From Neocallimastix lanati (nom. inval.) (lineage: Eukaryota > Neocallimastigomycota > Neocallimastigomycetes > Neocallimastigales > Neocallimastigaceae), in the NCBI GenBank assembly GCA_016946835.1, contig JACVTC010000292.1, forward strand, positions 1-55,210: 55,210 bases of DNA. The letters are read 5' to 3'. Both the position numbers and the translations under genes were made by a program. Below, piece after piece: positions 42,161 through 53,000 of the stretch (its first letter is position 1; every line of letters starts with the position of its first letter). The notes under the pieces are model-generated. The model did no database searches. It was not told the origin of the DNA and saw nothing but the letters and a program-made list of their open reading frames with translations.

Positions 42161-42440
42161 ATCTAATAATTTTTTATTAAAGAATATTACAGATCAATGT
42201 TTTAGAAATGAAAATTTTTTACATTTTATTGCATTCAATTGATTATGTAATTTAATATATAAAACAATATTATTGTTTGTTAATAATCTCATTAAATATA
42301 AATGTTTTTTTTGCTTTCTAACATATATAATTAAATAAAACATTTTATTTTTAAAAATAAATTGTCTTTAATATTCTTTAATAAAAAATAATGATCAATA
42401 TTTATTTTATTCTATATATTAGTACTTTTATATTATTACA
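42161..42440. other. Spacer between opposed minisatellite arrays
   Basis: ~280 bp of unique AT-rich DNA. It forms the centre of the large inverted repeat made by the two arrays. No gene is seen. Confidence 0.6.
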
Positions 42441-45400
42441 TTCAATATTTATTTTATTTTATTTTATTTTATTTTATTTTATTTTATTTTATTTTATTTT
42501 ATTCAATTTGTACTTTATATTTAATATTCTACTGTTTATTTTATTTTATTTTATTTTATTTTATTTTATTTTATTTTATTCAATTTGTACTTTATATTTA
42601 ATATTCTACTGTTTATTTTATTTTATTTTATTTTATTTTATTTTATTTTATTTTATTTTATTTTATTTTATTTTATTTTATTTTATTTTATTTTATTTTA
42701 TTTTATTTTATTTTATTCAATCTGTACTTTATATTCATATTTCAACCATTTATTTTATTTTATTTTATTTTATTTTATTTATTTTATTTTATTTTATTTT
42801 ATTTTATTTATTTATTTTATTTTATTTTATTTTATTTTATTTTATTTTATTTTATTTATTTATTTTATTTTATTTTATTTATTTATTTTATTTTATTTTA
42901 TTTTATTTTATTTTATTTTATTTATTTATTTATTTTATTTTATTTATTTTATTTTATTTTATTTTATTTTATTTTATTTTATTTTATTTTATTTTATTTT
43001 ATTTTATTTTATTTTATTTTATTTTATTTTATTTTATTTTATTTTATTTTATTTTATTTTATTTTATTTTATTTTATTTTATTTTATTTTATTTTATTTT
43101 ATTTTATTTTATTTTATTTTATTTTATTTTATTTTATTTTATTTTATTTTATTTTATTTTATTTTATTTTATTTTATTTTATTCAATTTGTACTTTATAT
43201 TTAATATTCTACTGTTTATTTTATTTTATTTTATTTTATTTTATTTTATTTTATTTTATTCAATTTGTACTTTATATTTAATATTCTACTGTTTATTTTA
43301 TTTTATTTTATTTTATTTTATTTTATTTTATTTTATTTTATTTTATTTTATTTTATTTTATTTTATTTTATTTTATTTTATTTTATTTTATTTTATTCAA
43401 TCTGTACTTTATATTCATATTTCAACCATTTATTTTATTTTATTTTATTTATTTTATTTTATTTTATTTTATTTTATTTTATTTTATTTTATTTTATTTT
43501 ATTTTATTTTATTTTATTTTATTTTATATTATTCAATCAATACTTATATTTATATTCTACTATTTATTTTATTTTATTTTATTTTATTTTATTTTATTTT
43601 ATTTTATTTTATTTTATTTTATTTTATTTTATTTTATTTTATTTTATTTTATTTTATTTTATTTTATTTTATTTTATTTTATTTTATTTTATTTTATTTT
43701 ATTTTATTTTATTTTATTTTATTTTATTTTATTTTATTTTATTTTATTTTATTTTATTTTATTTTATTTTATTTTATTTTATTTTATTTTATTTTATTTT
43801 ATTTTATATTATTCAATCAATACTTATATTTATATTCTACTATTTATTTTATTTTATTTTATTTTATTTTATTTTATATTATTTAATCAATACTTATATT
43901 TATATTCTACTATTTATTTTATTTTATTTTATTTTATTTTATTTTATTTTATTTTATTTTATTTTATTTTATTTTATTTTATTTTATTTTATTTTATTTT
44001 ATTTTATTTTATTTTATTTTATTTTATTTTATTTTATTTTATTTTATTTTATTTTATTTTATTTTATTTTATTTTATATTATTCAATCAATACTTATATT
44101 TATATTCTACTATTTATTTTATTTTATTTTATTTTATTTTATTTTATTTTATTTTATTTTATTTTATTTTATTTTATTTTATTTTATTTTATTTTATTTT
44201 ATTTTATTTTATTTTATTTTATTTTATTTTATTTTATTTTATTTTATTTTATTTTATTTTATTTTATTTTATTTTATTTTATTTTATTTTATTTTATTTT
44301 ATTTTATTTTATTTTATTTTATTTTATTTTATTTTATTTTATTTTATTTTATTTTATTTTATTTTATATTATTCAATCAATACTTATATTTATATTCTAC
44401 TATTTATTTTATTTTATTTTATTTTATTTTATTTTATATTATTTAATCAATACTTATATTTATATTCTACTATTTATTTTATTTTATTTTATTTTATTTT
44501 ATTTTATTTTATTTTATTTTATTTTATTTTATTTTATTTTATTTTATTCAATCTGTACTTTATATTTAATATTCTACTATTTATTTTATTTTATTTTATT
44601 TTATTTTATTTTATTTTATTTTATTCAATCTGTACTTTATATTTAATATTCTACTATTTATTTTATTTTATTTTATTTTATTTTATTTTATTTTATTTTA
44701 TTTTATTCAATCTGTACTTTATATTTAATATTCTACTATTTATTTTATTTTATTTTATTTTATTTTATTTTATTTTATTCAATCTGTACTTTATATTTAA
44801 TATTCTACTATTTATTTTATTTTATTTTATTTTATTTTATTTTATTTTATTCAATCTGTACTTTATATTTAATATTCTACTATTTATTTTATTTTATTTT
44901 ATTTTATTTTATTTTATTTTATTTTATTTTATTTTATTCAATCTGTACTTTATATTTAATATTCTACTATTTATTTTATTTTATTTTATTTTATTTTATT
45001 TTATTTTATTCAATCTGTACTTTATATTTAATATTCTACTATTTATTTTATTTTATTTTATTTTATTTTATTTTATTTTATTTTATTTTATTTTATTTTA
45101 TTTTATTTTATTTTATTTTATTCAATCTGTACTTTATATTTAATATTCTACTATTTATTTTATTTTATTTTATTTTATTTTATTTTATTTTATTTTATTT
45201 TATTTTATTTTATTTTATTTTATTTTATTTTATTTTATTTTATTTTATTTTATTTTATTTTATTTTATTTTATTTTATTTTATTTTATTTTATTTTATTC
45301 AATCTGTACTTTATATTTAATATTCTACTATTTATTTTATTTTATTTTATTTTATTTTATTTTATTTTATTCAATCTGTACTTTATATTTAATATTCTAC

Positions 45401-46374
45401 TATTTATTTTATTTTATTTTATTTTATTTTATTTTATTCAATCTGTACTTTATATTTAATATTCTACTATTTATTTTATTTTATTTTATTTTATTTTATT
45501 TTATTCAATCTGTACTTTATATTTAATATTCTACTATTTATTTTATTTTATTTTATTTTATTTTATTCAATCTGTACTTTATATTTAATATTCTACTATT
45601 TATTTTATTTTATTTTATTTTATTTTATTCAATCTGTACTTTATATTTAATATTCTACTATTTATTTTATTTTATTTTATTTTATTTTATTTTATTTTAT
45701 TTTATTCAATCTGTACTTTATATTTAATATTCTACTATTTATTTTATTTTATTTTATTTTATTTTATTTTATTTTATTCAATCTGTACTTTATATTTAAT
45801 ATTCTACTATTTATTTTATTTTATTTTATTCAATCTGTACTTTATATTTAATATTCTACTATTTATTTTATTTTATTTTATTCAATCTGTACTTTATATT
45901 TAATATTCTACTATTTATTTTATTTTATTTTATTCAATCTGTACTTTATATTTAATATTCTACTATTTATTTTATTTTATTTTATTCAATCTGTACTTTA
46001 TATTTAATATTCTACTATTTATTTTATTTTATTTTATTCAATCTGTACTTTATATTTAATATTCTACTATTTATTTTATTTTATTTTATTTTATTTTATT
46101 TTATTATATTTTATTTTATTTTATTTTATTTTATTAAATCTGTACTTTATATTCATATTTCTACTATTTATTTTATTTTATTTTATTAAATCCGTACTTT
46201 ATATTCATATTTCTACTATTTATTTTATTTTATTTTATTAAATATGTACTTTATATTCATATTTCTACTATTTATTTTATTTTATTTTATTAAATCTGTA
46301 CTTTATATTCATATTTCTACTATTTATTTTATTTTATTTTATTTTATTTTATTCAATCAGTACTTTATATTCAT
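42441..46374 (-). repeat. Minisatellite array, right arm (inverted), with long (TTTTA)n
   Basis: Same unit as the left arm in reverse complement: (TTTTA)n, CAATCTGTACTTTATATT, then a variant linker and CTACTATTTA. Pentamer runs reach 40-50 copies (for example 42952-43183 and 44111-44366). There are at least four linker variants in blocks: TTTAATATTCTACTG, TTCATATTTCAACCA, ATCAATACTTATATT and TTTAATATTCTACTA. The outermost ~5 units (46130-46374) use the TTCATATTTCTAC linker and are the closest match to the left arm. Long apparent ORFs of repeated FYFIL arise because 5-nt repeats stay open in every frame. Confidence 0.93.
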
Positions 46375-46826
46375 AACTTGCACATATGGGTACCCATCTC
46401 CCATATGGCCATACAGTTATTAATTAACTGTAAGGTGATGAGTTATTGGCATACTGTATCAGCTTCGCCGCTCTCAATCGTCGTTACACACTGCCCGGAG
46501 ATGCATTCCTAACGTTCCTACATATATCTCTAATAACCACGAGCATCAGAACGGAACCATTAACTCCTCCCTAGTGGGTGTAATCATTGGCGATTGGAAA
46601 TTTTACAATCATCAAGGTCTATGCTTCAATTCAAAGCGTAGTATCAGGGTTGGGTGAAATAATCATTTGAGGGAAAGCCTTATGAACATCACGTGTGGTC
46701 TCATGATATCCCAGGATAGAAACCTCATCCGATTATTTGGCGCCATGCCGAGGATTCGAACCCCGCCCTCTACAGTAACCTGTATCGTCCTAACCGACTG
46801 GACCAACATGGCTACTTTATATTCAT
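46361..46826 (-). mobile_element. tRNA-headed SINE with 14-bp target duplication
   Basis: The body at 46375-46812 is flanked by tactttatattcat at 46361-46374 and 46813-46826, which is part of the minisatellite unit; the SINE inserted into the satellite. On the minus strand the 71-nt head (46812-46742) is tRNA-derived, followed by ~365 nt of unrelated, GC-richer body ending in palindromic sequence (GGGTACCC, and a TTAATTAA-centred one). No poly(A) tail. No similar copy is seen in the window, so the family is not confirmed. Confidence 0.75.
46742..46812 (-). other. tRNA-like head of the SINE (Pol III promoter)
   Basis: A 7-bp acceptor stem closes (GCCATGT with GCATGGC, one G-T pair). The D stem GTCC/GGAC and T stem CGGGG/CCTCG also close. 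A-box TGGTCCAGTCGG and B-box GGTTCGAATCC are perfect. The anticodon arm is abnormal: TACAG and CTGTA pair around only four bases, so no standard 7-nt loop or anticodon can be read. Hence a tRNA-derived promoter rather than a translating tRNA. Element D starts 13 nt upstream. Confidence 0.75.
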
Positions 46827-47324
46827 GATAAGAATGTACTAAATAATGCATTCTTAATTAAATCTACGATTTATTTCTAATACATTATGTGTACATTATT
46901 ATTTTTGTACTTTAATAAATTTTTAAATCCAAAGATCAAAAATTAAATCAAATATTATATTAAACTTTATATTTTTATATTAAATCTTATATTAAAAGTA
47001 ATATTTTTATATATTTAAAACTTATATTAGCAATATTAATAATAAATCTTATTTTTTTTTTTATATTAATAATGAAAATTTATATTAATAATATTTTTAT
47101 ATATTGATAATTAAAAATTTATATATTATATTTTAACTTTTTATTATAAAATTTTATATCGAAATGTTTTATTTTATATTGAAAAATATTTTATTTTATT
47201 AAAAACCTTTATATTAGAATAGTATTTTTATTTTTATTTGAATATTTTAACAGATTGTAATAAAAATTATAGCCAATTAAATAAATTCTTATTAGTAATA
47301 TTTTAGATATTTTTAAATAAATAA

Positions 47325-47381
<57 letters not shown>

Positions 47382-47688
47382 TTTTATTAATATTATAAAT
47401 GTATTTTATTTATATTGTTATAATTAAATTTTATATAATTGATTATAAAAATCAATTTAAATTTAATAGTTTTTATATATAAAAAGAAAAATAATAATAA
47501 AATGTAATTTAGTGGCAAGAACAACTTTTATGCCTTGAAAAAAAAGTATAAATAGTTGTAAATTTTGCTACTAATTTTTAAATATCATCAAATAAAATCA
47601 AATAAATTTATAAATAAAAATAATAAATAAATAAATAAAATTTGTGTTTCCTTACTTTATTTTTATTTAATTCTCTAAAACCTTAACA
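46826..47688 (+). repeat. Element D 5' LTR
   Basis: 863 bp, TATA box TATAAATA at 47547-47554 preceded by CCTTGAAAAAAAAG, and an A run of ~50 at 47330-47379. Same length as the 3' LTR. Confidence 0.92.
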
Positions 47689-47694
47689 TTTATA

Positions 47695-47711
47695 TGGTGG
47701 AGATATCGGGG
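47695..47711 (+). other. Element D primer-binding site (tRNA-type)
   Basis: TGGTGGAGATATCGGGG lies a few bases after the 5' LTR. Identical in A and C. Confidence 0.78.
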
Positions 47712-47774
47712 AATTAAATAGAAATAATAGTAAATAACATAGATTTTTTTTTTAATTTTTTTTTATTTTATATT

Positions 47775-47825
47775 GATAAACAAGTAAGTCGTTAATCCTT
47801 TGATTAACCTATGGCGCTTGTTTGA
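47775..47825 (+). ncRNA. Leader hairpin after the primer site, element D
   Basis: ATCAAACAAG/CTTGTTTGAT-type outer arms and GTTAAT/ATTAAC inner arms fold into a ~50-nt stem with internal loop. Also present in C (28970-29025). Confidence 0.55.
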
Positions 47826-47899
47826 TATATATATAAAAAAAATTTTTTTTAAATAAGTAAAATTAAGATTCAAAAAAAAAACAAATTTTGTAAAATTAT

Positions 47900-48145
47900 A
47901 ACAAGGAGCGGATAGAGCTCATACACAGTGTATTCTCAGATAGCAACAAATTAACTCTATTCATAGTAGGTTATTGAATAGTAGTTAATTTGGAGATTAA
48001 TTGGAAAGTAGACGAAGGTATTTGGTTACCGACCCGGTAATAATAGTTCAGCCTTCAACGTTTCAACACACGAAGGTGCGGGTACTTTCCAAGCACTGGC
48101 GAATAAGGAGCTTACGTCACCGAAGGCGTAAGATTGTTTTTTTTA
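47900..48145 (+). ncRNA. Highly structured leader region, element D
   Basis: Hairpins in order: ATACA/TGTAT; a long arm from TTAACT and CTATTCA with TGAATAG and AGTTAA; an 8-bp closing stem GGAAAGTA (48003-48010) with TACTTTCC enclosing TTACCG/CGGTAA and CCTTC/GAAGG; and last CTTACGTC with GGCGTAAG around ACCGAA, followed by T8. The final hairpin plus T run looks like a Pol III-type or structural terminator. Nucleotide sequence is conserved in C. Function unknown; an IRES, packaging element or embedded small RNA are options. Confidence 0.55.
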
Positions 48146-48380
48146 TATATATTTTTTTTACTTTTCTTTGTGCTAGTTATAAGGCACTTTATTATATAAA
48201 GTATCAGACTTTGGCTAACTTCGCCATTTAAATTTTTTTTATTTTTTTTTATTACTGATACTTTATTTGTTATATAATTCCTGTAATAGAATCTTAATTT
48301 ACTTTGAAAATATTGTGTTTTTAGTTAATTTTTATTAGTTAATAAAAATATTATTGAATACTTTTAAAATTTTTTTTATT

Positions 48381-48543
48381 CCGTACATAGATTATCGGAT
48401 TAAGTTTATCCTACATAGTAATTGGGCTAGTAGGCTCTGAACTGCTATATTTTATATTGAATATAGTAATCGTGGCACACGCGTGGCATGACATCATTAG
48501 GTAAGCTGCACGTCAGACAGTGTGTACTATCAGATTGTACGAC
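48381..48543 (+). ncRNA. Conserved structured leader block, element D
   Basis: Homologous to A and C. Stem CTATATT (48445-48451) and AATATAG (48460-48466) surround loop TTATATTG. The CACGCGTG palindrome is kept. D has GACATC where C has GACACC in the next small stem (a G-T pair). Confidence 0.7.
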
Positions 48544-48709
48544 AATAAAGATTATTTTTTGTGTTTAATAATTATAATTAATTAATAATTTTATTAGCTA
48601 TAACAATACAATATTTATCGTTTAAAAAGAAAAATTTTTGAAAGGTGAAAATAATAAATAAAACTTTGCTTCTAAATTTATTACTACAAATATACTAAAT
48701 TACAAAATT

Positions 48710-48990
48710 CAAGTGGTCGATAAAGATTTCGAGCTTGAAAAATATTCTATTAAGTTGTCGATAAAGATTTCGAACTTAAAATTATTCTATTAAGTTGTCG
48801 ATAAAGATTTCGAACTTAAAATTATTTCATTGAATTGTCGATAAAGATTTCGAACTTAAAATTATTCTATTAAGTTGTCGATAAAGATTTCGAACTTAAA
48901 ATTATTCTTAAAAAAGTAGTCGAAAAGAACCTCGTGCTTTATAATTTCTACTAAGTTGTCGATAAGGATTTCGAGCTTATACTTACTAAA
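48710..48990 (+). repeat. Tandem hairpin repeats in element D leader (7 units)
   Basis: Seven ~41-bp units with core TCGATAAAGATTTCGA, the sixth diverged. Each core lies between AAGTT and AACTT and can fold. Confidence 0.78.
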
Positions 48991-49168
48991 GAAAGCAAAT
49001 AAAATTATTATTTTCAAAAATTACTAAGATATATTGTTTTAAAATTTGATTCGATATTAAATTACTTGTTAAATTATATTTTTAAAGTTGGACTTTCAAA
49101 TTTATTCGTATTTAATAACCTCGTTAATTTATAATAAAAAAAAAAAAAAATTATTAACTAAAAACGAA

Positions 49169-50074
49169 ATGTCTACTAAAAGTACTTTAAGTTTTAAAGA
49201 ATTAAAGAAAGAATTACGAGACATAGTGAAGCTTAGCAAGGACAATTTAGATATAAAGTCCTGGGCTACTGAATTAAAACTTTGGATCAAGATACAAGGT
49301 ATCACAGATCCGGAAACAATATTTAATGCTTGTTTACTTACCAGCTCTGGTGAAGTACAACGCGTTATTGAAGATTTGGGAGAAGATAGTGATGATGAAA
49401 GTGATGATTCATCAGATGAAGAAGAAGATGATGAAGAAGAAAATGTTGATGATGATAAATTTCCTTCTCTTGAAAAAATTATTTCAAGTCTTGAAAATTT
49501 TTACGGTATTAAAGAAGACCAAAATTTACTTCTTAAAGAACTTCGTGCAATGCGAATTAAAAGAAACGAAAAGATTAAAGACTTTAATGTAAGATATAGA
49601 ACTTTGTACACTAAACTTGATAAAAAGAGAAGAAAGCGCATTGGTGTACTAGATTATATTGATTCTATTCAAAATAATTATGAAGCCTGGAAGAAATTAT
49701 CCCTTAAAGATGATATAAGTATGGAGAAAGCTTTCAAAATTGCCGAGAAAGTAGATAGACTTTCTGTAAGGAACAATAATATTAATACCTATAATGTTAA
49801 TAATTCCCAGCATAATCAAAATAATCAAAACAGTACTACTTCAAGACTTTATCCTAAAAGAAGAAACGAAACTTTCCAAACAAGTCAAACAAATAATAAA
49901 CTGAAACCTCAAGATATTATAGAAGAATCAACCCAGAAAATGAGAAATTTATCCGTTAAAACTTGCTTCTTCTGTAAGGAAGAAGGTCATTACTCATACT
50001 ATTGCCCTCAATTAAATAAGATTATGGAAAAAAATAAAAAAGAAATATATTCCAAAAAGTCTTTAAACTTCTAA
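49169..50074 (+). CDS. gag: Gag of element D (Ty3/gypsy)
   Basis: 301 aa from ATG 49169 (MSTKSTLSFKELKKE); upstream in-frame sequence begins at TTG and lies in the leader. Same architecture as C: Gag core, an Asp/Glu-rich middle (one fewer repeat than C), an Asn/Gln-rich linker, and zinc knuckle TCFFCKEEGHYSYYC. It ends at the frameshift cassette. Confidence 0.9.
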   Translation: MSTKSTLSFKELKKELRDIVKLSKDNLDIKSWATELKLWIKIQGITDPETIFNACLLTSSGEVQRVIEDLGEDSDDESDDSSDEEEDDEEENVDDDKFPSLEKIISSLENFYGIKEDQNLLLKELRAMRIKRNEKIKDFNVRYRTLYTKLDKKRRKRIGVLDYIDSIQNNYEAWKKLSLKDDISMEKAFKIAEKVDRLSVRNNNINTYNVNNSQHNQNNQNSTTSRLYPKRRNETFQTSQTNNKLKPQDIIEESTQKMRNLSVKTCFFCKEEGHYSYYCPQLNKIMEKNKKEIYSKKSLNF

Positions 50075-50095
50075 ATGGGAGCAGAAGCACTCCCA
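50062..50095 (+). promoter_or_regulatory. -1 ribosomal frameshift signal, element D
   Basis: TTTAAAC (50062-50068) is in gag phase. A 7-nt spacer follows, then stem TGGGAG (50076-50081), loop CAGAAGCA and CTCCCA (50090-50095). Pol is open in -1 from 50068. Confidence 0.9.
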
Positions 50096-53000
50096 ATGAC
50101 AAAACAATAGCTTCATTAAATAATTTACAAAATAATACTTTTACTAAGAATACTCCAATTGATAATAATTCCTTTAACGAAGAATCTGAAGAATCTGATT
50201 TTAGTGAGGATGATATCATTATAAATGCTGTAAAAAGAAAAATGAATGATAATAACAGCGAAAAAGAAGAAAATAATTCCAAGAAAGTACATAAAAGTTT
50301 AAAAGATAATCCACGTCCTTTTGCAACTCCTGCTTTAAGAAAGAAGAAAGAAAATGAGCTGCATAATAAACCAAATAAAGTTTATAAAAATCAAATACTT
50401 CCTTCAATTTTAACTCAACCAAATATTAACAAAGAAAAACAAAAAGAAAAGGAATTAAGAAATATGACAAGAGTAAGAGAAAGTAAAGAAGAAAACAACA
50501 ATTATTCATCAAAAGGAAAGGAAAAAGTTGAATCTGAAGATATACTTGTAATCGATAATGAAATAGAAGATCTAGAAATGAATAAAGATAATCAACAAAA
50601 TAAAACTAATACTTTGGAAAAATTAATTTCAACAAAAACTAAGGAAACTAATAATGGAAATACTCAATTAGTAAAAAGGAATATCAAAATGATGAATAAT
50701 AAAGAACCTTACAATATTATGGATGATTTAAATAATCTTAAATCCAGTATTACGATAGGTCAACTCTTGAATGCATGTCCTAAAATTCGTTCACAATTAA
50801 CTCAAGGTTTAAAGTTAGAAAAGTCTAAAATAATTGGAACTGTAGACAATGTAATAGCACGAACTTTATTAGTAAATAACTATGACCATAGCTACATAAG
50901 TAAAAGTAATGAAGTAGCCGAAGAAGACTTAGCAATGGTTGATGCAAGTGTTGACGGAGTACTAGGAAAACTTTTAATTGATTCTTGTAGTAACCTAAGC
51001 ATCGTTACTAAGCAGTATTTTGATAAATTACCTGGTGAATATGAAACAGTTGGAAAAAGTCGTGGAAGAATCCAACTAGCAACACAAGATGAAGAATACT
51101 CGGAAGGAATTATTGTTCGATTACCAGTAAAAATTAATAATTATGAATTTAATGCGGACTTTAGAATTATTGAGAAAGAAGACTCATTTTATGATATGTT
51201 AATAAACTTTAAAACTCAAATCGATCATTGTTTATTTATTCATCCAACCTTAAACAGTCTATGTAAACTTTTGTCAGAAAGTGAATACGAAGAAATAGCT
51301 AAAATAAATAATCAATATTATGATGAAGAAAGTATAATCTGCACTATTAGAAAAGTTGAAGAAACGAATAATGAAAAGGAAATTATAAAGGAATTAACTC
51401 CAATGGAATTTATTGAGAGTGATGAATTTTTAAGTACCTTAAATAAAGATTATAAAGAACAAATTATTAAAATTCTCAAAGAAATGATTGACATAGTTGC
51501 CACTTCAACAGAAGAACTAACTCCTTCTAAACTTTCACCACATAAGATCCGTTTGAAAGCAAATGCAAAGCCAGTAAAATTAAGAAGTTATAGGTTAACT
51601 AAATTAAAATCAGATATCTTAAAAGAAGAACTTACAAAGCTTATTAAGAAAGGATTGATAGAACCATCCTGTTCAGAATGGTCATCTCCAGTAGTACTCA
51701 TTCTAAAACACAATGGAAAGTGGCGCTTGTGCATTGACTACCGAAAAGTCAATGATATGACAGAAAAAGATTCTTATTCAGTTCCATATATAGATGAAAT
51801 TTTTGATAGTCTCGGAGGAGCTAAAATATTTACAACTCTTGATTTATTTTCTGGTTTTCACCAAATCTTAATGGATGAAGAAAGCGTTGAAGTAACCACT
51901 TTCACTACTAAGTTTGGAAATTATCAATTTAAGGTTATGCCTTTTGGACTTACTGGAGCTCCCTCAACCTTCCAAAGAGAAATGAATAAAATTTTATTCC
52001 CTTTTATTGGTGAATTTGTTTATGTATTTATTGATGATGTTTTGATCTATTCAAAAAGTATCGAAGAACATTTAATTCATATTAAACAAGTATTAGAAGT
52101 ATTTAAAGAAAACAAGTTAAAAATTAATATTGAAAAGTGCCATTTTCTTCAAACTGAAGTTGATGTATTAGGTCACAAACTTACTACTAAAGGATTAAGT
52201 CCCATGGAAAGTAAGATAACAGCTATTAAGAAGTGGGAAGCCCCTTCATCACTTCATGAATTAAGATCATTTTTAGGAGCAGTGGGATATTATCGTGATT
52301 TTATTCCTAAATATGCTCAAATTACCTCACCTTTATGTAAATTATTGAAAAAGAATACCAAATATGAATGGAATAAAGAACAACAAGAAAGCTTTGAACT
52401 CCTAAAAGAAAAATTAATCAATGCACCTATTCTAAAATTTCCGTCATTTGACAAACCTTTTATCATTAGAACTGATGCTTCGTATAATGGAATTGGTGGA
52501 GTTCTTTTACAAAAAGAAGAAGAAACCGGTAAGGAGCATCCAATACACTTTATAAGTAGAAGTTTAAAGAAAGCTGAAAAGAATTATGGTATTACCGATT
52601 TAGAAGGAACCGCTTTGTTTTACTGTATGACTAAATTTAAATCTTATATTGAAGGAAATCCACTACCTACAACTATTTACACAGATCATAAACCATTAGT
52701 TGGTTTATTTAAGAATAAAGAACCTTTGAATGCAAGGCAAACAAGATGGTGTCTAACCGCTAGTATGCTTGGAATTAATATAAAATATGAATCAGGCAAA
52801 AAGAATGTGTTAGCTGATGCTCTTTCAAGAATGAAAAGTAAGGAAGAGAGAAAGATATTATTAACAAAAATTACTAATGGAAATAATGAAGAATTATTAT
52901 CTAAAGTTATAAAGGAATTTATTAATGAAAAGTTTACTGTTATTGATGGTGAAGATTACTTTATCGACAATGGAAATTATAGAAAATTAATAACGGACGA

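Noticed and set aside
42391-44446. Three very long ORFs (296-433 codons) of repeated FYFIL
   Set aside because: They are the in-frame reading of (TTTTA)n minisatellite DNA, which has no stop in any phase. No promoter or unique sequence.
46375-46741. Hammerhead ribozyme in the SINE body
   Set aside because: Only partial CTGATG/CTGATA strings are present, without the full conserved core or the GAAA partner at suitable spacing.
46742-46812. Functional tRNA gene
   Set aside because: Most arms close, but the anticodon stem leaves a 4-nt loop and no anticodon can be assigned. The unit is flanked by target duplications with a long body, so a SINE fits better.
48001-48231. 76-codon ORF identical in C (28558-28788) and D
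   Set aside because: It starts at TTG inside a strongly folded leader; conservation is explained by RNA structure and by the recent common origin of C and D.
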